45,277 bases of DNA from Bacillus sp. CGMCC 1.16541 (GCF_003184905.1 NZ_QFRU01000033.1:1-45277), one strand, 5' to 3'. Counted from the first letter of the stretch, positions 24,761 to 35,252 are shown. The notes: generated from the sequence alone by a model not told the origin. Numbers and translations: made by a program.

Positions 24761-25528
24761 TCAGACTGTCATATCTCTCTTTGTAAATGTCCACCATGAT
24801 GCTACTAAAAATAAAACCATGTAGACAGCGGTAACAAAAATAGAAAAAGAAGCGGTCATTCCTTCAAATAAAGGTTCGCTACCTCCAATATATTGCCCAA
24901 AGTCAGTATTTGCATATAATAAATACTTCCCCCAACTAACTTTCAAAGTAGAGAGCAACTGAACAAACCCTTCTCCAGCTAACGTTAACAAAACAGACAG
25001 TCCAACCGCTAACGAGCTGTTACGAAATACCGTCGAAATAGAAAATGCGAATGTTGTTGCTACAATTGTTTCAACATAGCTCAGTCCATAACCAATCAAA
25101 GTGCTTTTAATCAAGGCTGCATCATCTTTTATGTACTCAAATCCAAATAAAAGAGCTCCCAGTAACATAGAAGAAACAAAAAAGACAAAAAATAAATACA
25201 AGCTAACTAACAAAACAGTCACATATTTTGACAGTAACACTTTTGAACGCTTCGCAGGACGAATAAGTAGAAATTTTATTGTTCCCCAATCAAATTCATT
25301 CGCAACAATTCCACTTGCAATCGCAATCGCAAAAAATGGCAATATCGATAAAAAACCAGTTGTAAACGACAAATAGCTAATGATATTTTCATTTACACCT
25401 GCTCCATCTACCATTCTTTTCGTAATAAGCGATAAAGTAATGGATAAAACAAGTAGCCCACCAAACAATACTTTGTTACTTTTTTTATAAATGATCTTCA
25501 TATGTTCATTTATGATTAAGCTTCTCAT
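24761..25528 (-). CDS. ABC-2 type transporter permease
   Basis: This 255-residue protein has six membrane helices in ABC-2 arrangement. GIVANEFDWGTIKFLLIRPAKRSKVLLSKY is the amphipathic loop after helix 2 that is typical of bacitracin/Nat-type exporters (IRPxxR). Its start codon overlaps the stop of the ATPase gene by four bases, indicating translational coupling and a two-gene exporter. Substrates of such pairs range from peptide antibiotics to sodium ions, and nothing here decides. No dedicated sensor kinase or regulator is adjacent. Confidence 0.82.
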   Translation of the reverse strand: MRSLIINEHMKIIYKKSNKVLFGGLLVLSITLSLITKRMVDGAGVNENIISYLSFTTGFLSILPFFAIAIASGIVANEFDWGTIKFLLIRPAKRSKVLLSKYVTVLLVSLYLFFVFFVSSMLLGALLFGFEYIKDDAALIKSTLIGYGLSYVETIVATTFAFSISTVFRNSSLAVGLSVLLTLAGEGFVQLLSTLKVSWGKYLLYANTDFGQYIGGSEPLFEGMTASFSIFVTAVYMVLFLVASWWTFTKRDMTV

Positions 25529-26436
25529 GAATGAACACCTCCGGTCACTTCTAAAAATTCATCTTCTAAAGACTTATAAAGAGGTTGCATACGATAGATT
25601 TGAATCCCTTTTCCAACAAGAGTTGCATTTATAATGGGGATTTGTTGCTTTGTTAGTTCAATTTTAAAAGTCGTGTCGTTTAGAATATTAGCTTGCTCGT
25701 TTGATAGAACTAGAATTGCTTTTGCTGCATCATCCACTTCAAAAAGAACATGCCGCAACGCTTCATCTTGCTTTGTAATCGCTCTAACAGCTACTACTTC
25801 TCCATATTGAATAATAGCTACACGGTCACAGAGCTCCTCTATTTCTTTTAATAGGTGACTAGCAATGACAATCGATACGTTTTCCTCCTTACATAATTTA
25901 CGTAAATAAACACGCAATTCCTTCATGCCAGATGGATCCAATCCGTTTGTGGGTTCATCTAAAATTAACAATTTCGGCTTATGTAAAATGGCTTGAGCAA
26001 TCCCTAAACGTTGTCTCATTCCTAAAGAATATGTACCGACTCGGTTATGAATACTTTCTTCTAAGTTAACTAAGCGAATAACTTCGTCAATACGTTCAGG
26101 GGTGACACCTTCAACCATATTTGCGAAATGAACTAAATTCTGATACCCTGTTAAATACTCATAAAACTCTGGATTTTCGACTATTGCTCCTACTTGCATC
26201 ATTGCTTGTTCAAATGATTTCGCCACATCATAGTGACCGATAAAAATCCGACCTGATGTTTTCTTTACAAGACCTAAGATTGCACGAATTAATGTTGTCT
26301 TTCCAGATCCATTTGGTCCTAGTAAGCCAAATATTTCTCCTTCTTTCACCTCAAATGATACATCGAATAAAAGGTCTTGTTTTCCAATTCGTTTATATAC
26401 ATGTTCAACCCGTAATATTGATTGATTTATCATCAT
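25525..26436 (-). CDS. ABC transporter ATP-binding protein (BcrA/NatA-like)
   Basis: This 303-residue ATPase has Walker A GLLGPNGSGKTTLI, signature YSLGMRQRLGIAQAIL, Walker B LLILDEPTNGLDPSG and switch ASHLLKEIEELCD, with a C-terminal extension of about 80 residues as in bacitracin-resistance type exporters. AAAGGG precedes two adjacent ATG codons (26436, 26433), and the second has better spacing. A promoter with TTGCCT, a 17-base spacer and TAAAAT lies upstream (26485-26513). It forms an operon with the permease behind it. The exported compound is unknown. Confidence 0.87.
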   Translation of the reverse strand: MMINQSILRVEHVYKRIGKQDLLFDVSFEVKEGEIFGLLGPNGSGKTTLIRAILGLVKKTSGRIFIGHYDVAKSFEQAMMQVGAIVENPEFYEYLTGYQNLVHFANMVEGVTPERIDEVIRLVNLEESIHNRVGTYSLGMRQRLGIAQAILHKPKLLILDEPTNGLDPSGMKELRVYLRKLCKEENVSIVIASHLLKEIEELCDRVAIIQYGEVVAVRAITKQDEALRHVLFEVDDAAKAILVLSNEQANILNDTTFKIELTKQQIPIINATLVGKGIQIYRMQPLYKSLEDEFLEVTGGVHS

Positions 26437-26484
26437 ATATCCCTTTCTTTAAAGCTAGTACTATGAACATTATTCTACTTTGTT

Positions 26485-26513
26485 ATTTTAAGGTATTCTC
26501 TTTCATCAGGCAA
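26485..26513 (-). promoter_or_regulatory. Promoter of the ABC exporter operon
   Basis: Minus strand: TTGCCT (26508-26513), 17 bases, TAAAAT (26485-26490). Good fit to sigma-A. Confidence 0.55.
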
Positions 26514-26631
26514 TGAACTACTTAGAAGGGAATGAGATTCACCTGTCGAAACAAGTTAGAGGATTCATTAGTTGCTTTTTGTGGTAAACATAATGAGTAA
26601 ACTATTATCATTGTACAGAGGAGGAATTTTA

Positions 26632-27072
26632 ATGAACTTAACTGTTTATCTGGCTGGTCAAATTCATGACAATTGGCGAGAAGAATTGAAAAGTATGGCG
26701 CAAGAAAAAAGATTACCACTTACATTTGTAGGACCTATGGAAGACCATGATCGTTCAGACACTATTGGAGAAAAAATTGTAGGGAAGCAACCCAATGCCA
26801 TTTTAAAAGATGAGATGGCGTCACGTATAAATAACCTACGCACAGAGATATTAATGAAAAAAGCAGATGTGGTCATTGCACGATTTGGTGAAAAATATAA
26901 ACAATGGAATACTGCGATGGACGCTTCTGCAGCAATTACGCTGAATAAACCTCTGATTTTGGTGCGCCCTGAATCTCTTCATCACCCATTAAAAGAGTTA
27001 TCAAACAAAGCACAAGTCACAGTTGAAACAACCGAGCAAGCGCTTCAAGTTCTTTCTTACATATTTGAATAA
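26632..27072 (+). CDS. ytoQ: YtoQ family protein
   Basis: This 146-residue cytoplasmic protein has the YtoQ pattern: MNLTVYLAGQIHDNWREEL at the start, FVGPMEDHDRSDTIGEKIVG and KADVVIARFGEKYKQWNTAMD in the middle. The fold is related to nucleoside 2-deoxyribosyltransferases by the YLAG start and the dinucleotide-like topology, but the reaction is not known. The frame runs up to 26572, yet GAGGAGG lies seven bases before the ATG at 26632, which gives the family length. It is monocistronic, with a branched terminator behind it. Confidence 0.85.
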   Translation: MNLTVYLAGQIHDNWREELKSMAQEKRLPLTFVGPMEDHDRSDTIGEKIVGKQPNAILKDEMASRINNLRTEILMKKADVVIARFGEKYKQWNTAMDASAAITLNKPLILVRPESLHHPLKELSNKAQVTVETTEQALQVLSYIFE

Positions 27073-27077
27073 ACTTA

Positions 27078-27130
27078 AAATCCCTTTCCATAAAATATCC
27101 GCTAAAAACGGAAATAATGGCAAGGGATTT
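27078..27130 (+). terminator. Branched terminator after ytoQ
   Basis: AAATCCCTT pairs with AAGGGATTT (9 bp) and encloses a second hairpin TCCG/CGGA. It ends in CTTTT on the plus strand and also serves the convergent RsbR-type gene. Confidence 0.65.
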
Positions 27131-27145
27131 CTTTTATAACTTGTC

Positions 27146-27988
27146 CTACTGTTCTTCACTTTCATACGTAAAGCCAATTGCTCTTAGTGCTTGTTTTAAA
27201 GTTGAGTACGTTCGCACACCGCTAAAGTCAATTCCTAAATTGACAATGGTTTGAGCAATTTCCGGAGTAATTCCACTGATTTTTGCTTTTACTCCAATTA
27301 ATGTGAGAGCCTCAATAATTTGAAATAATTTTTGAGCAACAAACGTATCAATAATCGGTACACCTGATAAGTCAAGAACAAAATGGGTTAGCTGTAGTGA
27401 AACACTACTATCAAGCGCTTGTTCCATAATTAACTTCGCACGATACGTATCGATAGTCCCCACAATCGGCAATACAGCTACACCTTCTGCTATCGGTACA
27501 ACTGGAACAGATAATTCGAGTAGCGCTTCTTTTGATGTTTTCAATTGTTCACTATGAAATTCAACGAAAGGTAAACTAAAATAATACACAACATCATTAA
27601 CGGTTTGATCTAAAATTGAAATAACCTCATACAGTTCATCTAAAGATAGATTTGCTTTTTCGGCTTCCTCTTTGATCACACTTCCAATAAAATGACGATA
27701 ATGAGGAACTTCATCTAGCATCGAATCAAGTGTTGTACCCATGACCGCACACTCACGACCTGTTTTTCTCCCCCACTCCTCTAATCGCTTTTTTCGTTCT
27801 TTTTCTTCCATCGCTAGCGATTCTCCGTATAATTGCACAAGCTCAACACGCAAAGGAAGTAATTCATTCGAGATCGGTAATAATTGATCGGGATACCGCT
27901 TATTTTGCTCATCTGTTACAAAATGAGCTAACTGATATTTTGCTTTAACAATTTTTTCACTCATTAACCTCAAATGTTCCATCATCAT
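27146..27988 (-). CDS. RsbR-type stressosome protein (STAS domain)
   Basis: This 280-residue co-antagonist of the general stress response has an N-terminal sensor half (about 1-145, all helical, non-haem globin-like in RsbR proteins) and a C-terminal STAS domain. The two phosphorylatable threonines of RsbRA have counterparts 34 residues apart, in VGTIDTYRAK (Thr181) and VPIIDTFVAQ (Thr215), as expected for a stressosome subunit acting with RsbS and RsbT. The start at ATG 27988 uses GGAG six bases upstream; a TTG at 28000 is less likely. It stands alone, away from any rsb operon, like B. subtilis paralogues RsbRB-RD. The signal it senses is unknown. Confidence 0.85.
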   Translation of the reverse strand: MMMEHLRLMSEKIVKAKYQLAHFVTDEQNKRYPDQLLPISNELLPLRVELVQLYGESLAMEEKERKKRLEEWGRKTGRECAVMGTTLDSMLDEVPHYRHFIGSVIKEEAEKANLSLDELYEVISILDQTVNDVVYYFSLPFVEFHSEQLKTSKEALLELSVPVVPIAEGVAVLPIVGTIDTYRAKLIMEQALDSSVSLQLTHFVLDLSGVPIIDTFVAQKLFQIIEALTLIGVKAKISGITPEIAQTIVNLGIDFSGVRTYSTLKQALRAIGFTYESEEQ

Positions 27989-29909
<1,921 letters not shown>

Positions 29910-29920
29910 TGAAGCAAAGA

Positions 29921-29948
29921 AGGTAACCACTCTGGTTGCCTTTTTTTA
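29921..29948 (+). terminator. Terminator of the ABC-F gene
   Basis: AGGTAACC pairs with GGTTGCCT (one G-T) around a short loop and is followed by seven T. A classical intrinsic terminator. Confidence 0.9.
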
Positions 29949-30041
29949 TTCACAAAGGATAAAAAGCTTAAATGTTGAATAGAATGACTAGCAAGATGAC
30001 AAATTATGAACATTTCCGCACTAATTTGTGAACAAATTGTG

Positions 30042-30077
30042 AAAAAATTATAGACAAAATTGTCAAAAAAATTTATA
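30042..30077 (+). promoter_or_regulatory. Promoter of the 91-aa membrane protein gene
   Basis: TAGACA, a 17-base spacer and TATAAT lie about 55-90 bases before the start codon. Two TTGTGAA direct repeats lie just upstream, but they are not arranged as a Rex site. Confidence 0.5.
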
Positions 30078-30131
30078 ATAATGTTAAATAAAGTTAATCA
30101 AACCAGTTCTTTCATTAAGGAGGATCATCAC

Positions 30132-30407
30132 ATGAGTTTAGTTGGTGGATTAGTATACGTCGGAATTATTTTTATCTTTTTACTTACAATTGTAACCGCT
30201 TTCTTAAAAGCGGCATATCCTACTCGTCGATATGAATATAAAATTGCATTAGGGCTGTTTGGCCTTAGTTTAATCTTAATTGGAATCAACTTTATCGTAA
30301 CTGGCGGCGTTGAACAGTTAGCTCTTACATTTGTAGGTATTATGATTATTGTAGGAACAACAGTCGTAACAGCTTTAAATCTTTTCTTAAAACGAATTGC
30401 TTCTTAA
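30132..30407 (+). CDS. Small membrane protein, 91 aa, unknown function
   Basis: The protein has three hydrophobic segments: LVYVGIIFIFLLTIVTAFL (about 7-25), IALGLFGLSLILIGINFIV (about 38-56) and LALTFVGIMIIVGTTVVTAL (about 62-82). A basic turn KAAYPTRRYEYK separates the first two. AAGGAGG lies eight bases before the ATG at 30132, so the longer frame to 30060 is rejected. It is a monocistronic gene with its own promoter and a very strong terminator. I do not recognise the family; it may be a lineage-specific membrane protein. Confidence 0.72.
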   Translation: MSLVGGLVYVGIIFIFLLTIVTAFLKAAYPTRRYEYKIALGLFGLSLILIGINFIVTGGVEQLALTFVGIMIIVGTTVVTALNLFLKRIAS

Positions 30408-30410
30408 TAA

Positions 30411-30450
30411 AAAAGAGACAACACCTTACTGTTAGAGTGTTGTCTCTTTT
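30411..30450. terminator. Bidirectional terminator, 14-bp stem
   Basis: AAAAGAGACAACAC pairs with GTGTTGTCTCTTTT. It separates the membrane protein gene from the convergent monooxygenase gene and serves both. Confidence 0.85.
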
Positions 30451-31446
30451 TTATTTGAAAGCTTTTGCTAACAGTTCATACGATTTTTTCTTTGCTTTAA
30501 AGTCATGGATATTGGTGATCACTAAAAATTCATCAGTTCGATATTGATCTTGCAAGAAAAGAAGTTCTTGCTTCACCATTTTTACGTCTCCGACAATCAT
30601 TCTTCTTCGATTTCGTTTTATTTTTTTATAATCGTCTTCCGTGTATGAGTACGCACTTGCCTCTTCTATACTTGGGACTGTCGTGTCTCCGCCTTTTTCA
30701 ACTTTTAGCAACCATAAGTCTAATGTTTTGGCGTGCATGTCTGCTTCTTCCTTTGTATCTGCACATACGACAAAAATACATACATTTGCATGAGGTGTTT
30801 TCTGATAAGAAGAAGGAACAAAATGATCATAATACGTCTCAATGGCCTCCTGACCGGCTATCGGCTGTATAAAATGACCAAATGTGAATGACACACCAAG
30901 CTCTCCGGCTGCTCGACCTCCTCGTTTATTAATACCAAGCTGCCATAATTGAGGGTTTGTCTCACTAGTTGGATAAGCACGAACACCGTAAAATTCATGC
31001 TCTTTTGGTAACGAATTTGTTAGATGGCCTATTAACGCTTGTACTTGTCTTGGGAATTCATTCAAACTTTTCCGAACACCATCTGTTAGAGCTAACCTTG
31101 TTAACGCATCTCCTCCTGGTGAACGCCCCAAACCAAGATCAATTCGATTTGGAAATAAGTTTTCAAGTAATTGCACATCTTCAGCCACCTTATAAGGACT
31201 ATACTGAGGCAACAAGACTCCACCAGATCCAATTCGAATCCGCGTCGTTTGAGAGGCAAGGTGGGTCATTAATAAAAGCGGTGAAGAACCTGCTAGCCCA
31301 TTTGTATTGTGGTGTTCAGCAACCCAAAAGCGGTGATAACCAAGCGAATCAGCAAGTTGAGCAAGTTCCACTGTTTTCGTTAATGCATCATGAAATGTAT
31401 CTCCACTAGAAACCGGAGATTGATCTAACACACCTAATGTAATCAT
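30451..31446 (-). CDS. Luciferase-like monooxygenase (LLM class flavin oxidoreductase)
   Basis: This 331-residue protein has the bacterial-luciferase TIM barrel. Markers are GVLDQSPVSSGDTFHDALTKTVELAQLAD, YHRFWVAEHHNTNGLAGSSP (the AEHH motif), IRIGSGGVLLPQYSPYKVAE and DLGLGRSPGGD. Proteins of this MsnO8/YceB-like group use reduced flavin, but the substrate is unknown. AAAGGA lies before the ATG. It is monocistronic, with an apparent WYL-regulator remnant just upstream. Confidence 0.85.
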   Translation of the reverse strand: MITLGVLDQSPVSSGDTFHDALTKTVELAQLADSLGYHRFWVAEHHNTNGLAGSSPLLLMTHLASQTTRIRIGSGGVLLPQYSPYKVAEDVQLLENLFPNRIDLGLGRSPGGDALTRLALTDGVRKSLNEFPRQVQALIGHLTNSLPKEHEFYGVRAYPTSETNPQLWQLGINKRGGRAAGELGVSFTFGHFIQPIAGQEAIETYYDHFVPSSYQKTPHANVCIFVVCADTKEEADMHAKTLDLWLLKVEKGGDTTVPSIEEASAYSYTEDDYKKIKRNRRRMIVGDVKMVKQELLFLQDQYRTDEFLVITNIHDFKAKKKSYELLAKAFK

Positions 31447-31467
31447 CTTCGAAATCCTTTCTTCGTT

Positions 31468-31554
31468 TTATGAGTATAATGATAAAACCTCTTCTGCTTT
31501 TTGACGAATAAGTTGCTTCATTTCAACTGGCTCTTTCACTAAAGCATCACGTCC
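31468..31554 (-). pseudogene. C-terminal remnant of a WYL-domain regulator
   Basis: An in-frame stretch without start encodes GRDALVKEPVEMKQLIRQKA then EEVLSLYS and a stop. It is preceded directly by an in-frame stop. This is the usual C-terminal end of YafY/WYL transcription regulators (G-x-x-A-x-V-x-x-P-x-x-(L/M)-(R/K)). Only about 28 codons remain, so it is a gene relic between the monooxygenase and the MFS pump. Rest of the 31447-31686 gap: the pump terminator hairpin. Confidence 0.45.
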
Positions 31555-31623
31555 TTATCACCATTATATGGTATAAGAGAAGTAAAAGGAGTAGAGTTCA
31601 CAAAACATACAAAAAGGAAATAA

Positions 31624-31661
31624 CTATGTTAAAGAAGCAAAAGTAAGCATCTTTAACATAG
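31624..31661 (-). terminator. Hairpin downstream of the Fsr-like MFS gene
   Basis: CTATGTTAAAGA pairs perfectly with TCTTTAACATAG (12 bp, 14-base loop), 25 bases after the stop codon. The T run is weak. Confidence 0.55.
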
Positions 31662-31686
31662 CCAAAACAACATAAACTTTTTATTG

Positions 31687-32901
31687 TTATTGATTTAACT
31701 CACGCACACGCTGATCAGTTGGTAATAACCACGTTAAAACTCCTAGTAATGGTAAAAAACTACAGAATATCATGATAAACCGTAAGCTATAAACATCGGC
31801 CAGTTTCCCTAAAATAATGGAACCTAAAGCACCCATTCCAAAAGCAAGACCTACAATTAATCCTGAAACCATTCCTATCCTACCTGGTAATAACTCTTGT
31901 GCGTATACAACTGTCACACTAAAGCTTGATGATAAAATAAAACCGATTAAAAAGAATAAAGGTGTAACAGCAATGAGTGGTACGTAAGGTAATAAAAGTG
32001 TTAATGGAGCTGCGCCTAACATTGATAGCATAATAATATTTCGTTTCCCGAAACGATCAGCTAAAGGACCCCCAAAAAATGTGCCTAACACCCCTGCAAT
32101 CATGAATACAAATATGTAAAACTGTGCACTTTTTATCGTTAAGTCATAATAATCAATTAAATAAAACTGATAATAACTTGAAATCCCCGCTCCATACCAT
32201 GAGCGTGCAAAGACGAGAAATACAAGAAGTGCAATAGCAAACTTCACTTGTTTATTTAATACGTTCGTCTTCATAATGGTACTTTGTTTTTTAACAGGTT
32301 GTTTTACTCCTAACTGTTGCTTATACCATGCAGAAACATATAGCAACACAACAATAGCAATAGCTGCTAGAACTGTAAACCACATTGAACCAATTTGCCC
32401 AAGTGGCACAAAGATAAAGGCCGTAAACAATGGAGCCATTGACTGCCCTGTGTTTCCTCCTACTTGGTAAATGGATTGTGCTAAGCCACGCTTTTCACCT
32501 GCTGCCATATACGCAACACGCGAGCCTTCTGGGTGAAAGATAGCAGACCCTAAACCAACAAAGAAAACGGAAAGTAATACCCAATAAAAGCTTGGTGAAA
32601 AAGCTAAGCCGATCATTCCAACCATACTAAATGACATCGCTAGTGGAAGTAAAAATGGGGAAGATCGTTTGTCTGCATAATAACCAAACACTGGTTGCAT
32701 AATGGAAGATGTCATGTTTAACACAAAGGCGATTACACCGATCTGAGTAAATGACAGACTCATCGATTTTCCGATTATCGGAAAAATAGCAGGAATAACA
32801 GATTGCATCGAATCATTTAAGAAATGACCGAGACTAATGAGGAAAAGAATGTTATACATAGTTTTTGTTTCTTGGTGACTTGTTTTTAATGCTACTTGCA
32901 T
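31687..32901 (-). CDS. MFS efflux transporter, fosmidomycin-resistance (Fsr) type
   Basis: This 404-residue major-facilitator protein has twelve predicted helices. The N-terminal NILFLISLGHFLNDSMQSVIPAIFPII, with the HFLND signature, and the loop-2/3 segment GYYADKRSSPFLLP are typical of the Fsr family. FFGGPLADRFGKRN is the mirrored motif between helices 8 and 9. The start at 32901 has AAGAAGGG seven bases upstream, and the frame before it (to 32928) is unlikely to be translated. Family members export fosmidomycin or other drugs; the substrate here is unknown. The regulator that once stood next to it may be the WYL relic. Confidence 0.85.
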   Translation of the reverse strand: MQVALKTSHQETKTMYNILFLISLGHFLNDSMQSVIPAIFPIIGKSMSLSFTQIGVIAFVLNMTSSIMQPVFGYYADKRSSPFLLPLAMSFSMVGMIGLAFSPSFYWVLLSVFFVGLGSAIFHPEGSRVAYMAAGEKRGLAQSIYQVGGNTGQSMAPLFTAFIFVPLGQIGSMWFTVLAAIAIVVLLYVSAWYKQQLGVKQPVKKQSTIMKTNVLNKQVKFAIALLVFLVFARSWYGAGISSYYQFYLIDYYDLTIKSAQFYIFVFMIAGVLGTFFGGPLADRFGKRNIIMLSMLGAAPLTLLLPYVPLIAVTPLFFLIGFILSSSFSVTVVYAQELLPGRIGMVSGLIVGLAFGMGALGSIILGKLADVYSLRFIMIFCSFLPLLGVLTWLLPTDQRVRELNQ

Positions 32902-33048
32902 GATTAAACCCTTCTTTCTTCTGTACATCGTGTAGAGGTGCTTTTAAATACGGCGCAAATTAATATATATTCGATGACAAATGTAAATTTTCCTCTTTTT
33001 GTTTGAATGACGTTTATTTGAGAATTATGGAACTAGAGGTGGAAATCA

Positions 33049-33324
33049 ATGAATATTCGTATACGCATGAGTATCAAAGGTCACGTTCAAGGTGTTGGGT
33101 TTAGGCAATTCACCCAATTAACAGCCATACAATATGGCCTTTCAGGTTGGGTTAGAAATTGCGAAGATGGTTCCGTGCAGCTTGAAGCAGAAGGGCCAAA
33201 GAGTCGTATTGACACGTTCGTCTCCACTATTAAAAAAGGACCCCATCGTTTTAGTCACGTTCACGCAGTAGATATTCAACAGAAAGAGCACTTGCAGAAT
33301 GACAAGCAATTTAACATTCACTAA
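33049..33324 (+). CDS. acyP: Acylphosphatase
   Basis: This 91-residue enzyme hydrolyses carboxyl-phosphate bonds. The active-site signature GHVQGVGFRQF gives the phosphate-binding loop and catalytic Arg19, and SGWVRNCEDGSVQLEAEG gives the catalytic Asn (usually Asn41). Length and fold pattern are normal. GAGGTGG precedes the ATG. It is monocistronic and convergent with the HxlR gene across a shared terminator. Confidence 0.93.
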   Translation: MNIRIRMSIKGHVQGVGFRQFTQLTAIQYGLSGWVRNCEDGSVQLEAEGPKSRIDTFVSTIKKGPHRFSHVHAVDIQQKEHLQNDKQFNIH

Positions 33325-33330
33325 TAAGAA

Positions 33331-33369
33331 AAAAGAGGTCACAAGCAACCATGCTCAATGACCTCTTTT
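33331..33369. terminator. Bidirectional terminator (acyP / HxlR gene)
   Basis: AAAAGAGGTCA pairs with TGACCTCTTTT (11 bp), with T runs on both outer sides. Confidence 0.85.
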
Positions 33370-33370
33370 T

Positions 33371-33682
33371 TTACATCCACTTTCCTGCCCATTTACCAAT
33401 TTCATTCAATGCATCACTTAACGCTCTTCCCTTTTCTGTTAAGCTATATTCAATGCGTACAGGTCGGTCTGGAATGACGTTTCGATTTATAATCTCTAAA
33501 TCTTCTAATTCCTTTATACGTTCTGTTAGTACACGGTTACTAATGTTTGGAATCGACGCACTCATTTCAGCAAACCGCTTTGGTCCGCTCGCTAATGTAT
33601 GGACGATAAAACACATCCATTTCCGACTAATCATTTCAAATGAGAGCTCAGTTTTTGCGCATACTCTCATTGTTTCTTCCAC
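33371..33682 (-). CDS. HxlR-family transcriptional regulator
   Basis: This 103-residue winged-helix regulator has ISRKWMCFIVHTLASGPKRFAEMSASIPNISNRVLTERIKELEDLEIINR and the wing PVRIEYSLTEKGRAL, all typical of HxlR, with a Cys near residue 8 as in many members. GAGGAGGG lies seven bases before a GTG at 33682, giving the usual family start. An upstream ATG (33712) has a weaker site. HxlR proteins respond to electrophiles, aldehydes or redox stress. The target is not adjacent, because both neighbours are convergent or far away. Confidence 0.85.
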   Translation of the reverse strand: MEETMRVCAKTELSFEMISRKWMCFIVHTLASGPKRFAEMSASIPNISNRVLTERIKELEDLEIINRNVIPDRPVRIEYSLTEKGRALSDALNEIGKWAGKWM

Positions 33683-33876
33683 AACGAAGCCCTCCTCATC
33701 TGCATCATACATTTCTTTTTCCCATCTTTATCATACAACATAACCCCTATATTTTGTAAATAGAATATTTCATCTATCGAGCATTAGTCTCTCTTACCCT
33801 ATGAATGATTTCATATATTTCATAATAGTTCATGTGTTGGTAATATTGAAACAATTTTAAATACCCTTAGAATACC

Positions 33877-33939
33877 TTGACGATTTTGTGAACAAAAAAT
33901 ATAATGGTAATCGTTACTAACTTGGTTACTTATAGTAAC
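33877..33939 (+). promoter_or_regulatory. Promoter and operator-like repeats of the GntP operon
   Basis: TTGACG (33877-33882), a 17-base spacer and TATAAT (33900-33905) form a near-ideal promoter, with an inverted repeat TTTTGT-GA-ACAAAA in the spacer. GTTACT-TAT-AGTAAC (33925-33939) is a perfect inverted repeat in the leader, and a further GTTACT at 33913 repeats its half. These are probable repressor sites; no regulator is adjacent. Confidence 0.6.
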
Positions 33940-33965
33940 TTAATAACTTGAAGGAGTCACAGATC

Positions 33966-35252
33966 ATGATTAGCATTATTGTTGGACTTATTTTATTAAT
34001 GCTCCTCGCTTATAAGGGATGGTCAATTGTTTGGCTAGCTCCTCTTGTAGCCGGAGTTGTTGCGCTCATTAGTGGTTTAGAGCTTCTACCTACATATACA
34101 AACGTCTACATGCAGGGCTTTGTTGATTTTGTAAAGGCATGGTTTCCTGTCTTTATGCTTGGTGCCATCTTTGGTAAACTAATGGAAGATACTGGTGCAG
34201 CGAAATCAGTGGCTTTATGGGTGACAAAAGTGGTAGGAAAACAGCGCGCTATTTTAGGTGTACTTATTGGTGCTGCTGTTCTTACTTATGGTGGGGTTAG
34301 CTTATTCGTTGTTGTATTTGCGATTTATCCAATCTCAATTGCTCTATTTAGAGAGGCGAATATTTCACGCAAATTAATCCCTGGAACAATTGCACTTGGA
34401 GCGTTCACTTTTACGATGACCGCTCTTCCTGGAACACCACAAATTCAAAACTTAATTCCGATGCAATATTTTAAAACAGGCCCGATGGCAGCTCCTATTA
34501 TTGGAATAGTATCTGGTCTCATCATGGCAGTGGGAGGTTATTTTTACTTAGTTTGGAGACAAAAACAATTAACAGCTCAAGGTGATGTGTTTACAGAACC
34601 CAAACAAAGTAAAGAGTTAAAAGAAGATGATCAATCTTCTTTACCTAATCCATTTTTATCTTTTTTACCGTTACTTGTTATTGTCGTAACATTGAATGTT
34701 CTAAAATGGAATATCATCCCTTCCATGATTGTTGGTACTTTACTCTTAATGGTGTTAAACGCTAAGAAACTAGCTATCTTCTTACCTTCCATTAACCAAG
34801 GTGCTCAAGGATCGGTTACAGCGATTATTAATACGAGTGCAGCTGTTGGATTTGGAGCGGTCGTTAAAGCTGTGCCGGGGTTTGAAGATTTAACAAACTT
34901 CCTAATGAATATAAAAGGAAGCCCATTAATTTCAGAAGCTCTTGCTGTTCAACTGATGGCAGGTGTGACAGGCTCTGCATCTGGTGGTATGGGGATTGCA
35001 TTAGAAGCTTTAGGTTCTAAATATTATGAATTAGCCATCTCCACAGGCATTGCACCTGAAGCATTCCACCGTATCGCATCGGTTTCGTCTGGTGCGCTTA
35101 TCTTACCACATAACGGTGCATTATTAACATTACTTGCGGTTACTGGCTTAACACATAAAGATTCGTATCGTGACATTTTCTTTGTAGCTGTCATCATTCC
35201 AACAATCGCTACAATTATTGCGATTATACTTGGTACATTAGGAATCTATTAA
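33966..35252 (+). CDS. GntP-family permease, probable hydroxybutyrate permease
   Basis: This 428-residue secondary transporter of the gluconate-permease (GntP) family has 12 or more helices. Conserved regions are FVKAWFPVFMLGAIFGKLMEDTGAA, LTYGGVSLFVVVFAIYPI, TALPGTPQIQNLIP, and GSASGGMGIALEALG near the end. The start at ATG 33966 has AAGGAG nine bases upstream. It precedes a 3-hydroxybutyrate dehydrogenase gene, a pairing like B. subtilis yxjC-yxjF, so uptake of D-3-hydroxybutyrate is the best guess. The CoA-transferase genes that accompany that pair in B. subtilis are not present in this window. Confidence 0.8.
   Translation: MISIIVGLILLMLLAYKGWSIVWLAPLVAGVVALISGLELLPTYTNVYMQGFVDFVKAWFPVFMLGAIFGKLMEDTGAAKSVALWVTKVVGKQRAILGVLIGAAVLTYGGVSLFVVVFAIYPISIALFREANISRKLIPGTIALGAFTFTMTALPGTPQIQNLIPMQYFKTGPMAAPIIGIVSGLIMAVGGYFYLVWRQKQLTAQGDVFTEPKQSKELKEDDQSSLPNPFLSFLPLLVIVVTLNVLKWNIIPSMIVGTLLLMVLNAKKLAIFLPSINQGAQGSVTAIINTSAAVGFGAVVKAVPGFEDLTNFLMNIKGSPLISEALAVQLMAGVTGSASGGMGIALEALGSKYYELAISTGIAPEAFHRIASVSSGALILPHNGALLTLLAVTGLTHKDSYRDIFFVAVIIPTIATIIAIILGTLGIY

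Noticed and set aside
30020-30045. TTGTGAA repeats before the 91-aa membrane gene as a Rex site
   Set aside because: The two copies are direct, not inverted, so they do not form the Rex operator.
30969-31409. 146-aa plus-strand frame rich in Leu and His
   Set aside because: Antisense to the luciferase-like monooxygenase; no recognisable motif.
31624-31650. Six-codon ORF (MLKKQK) with a ribosome-like site at the start of a hairpin, as a leader peptide
   Set aside because: It points away from any plus-strand gene, and the hairpin is already explained as the terminator of the MFS gene.
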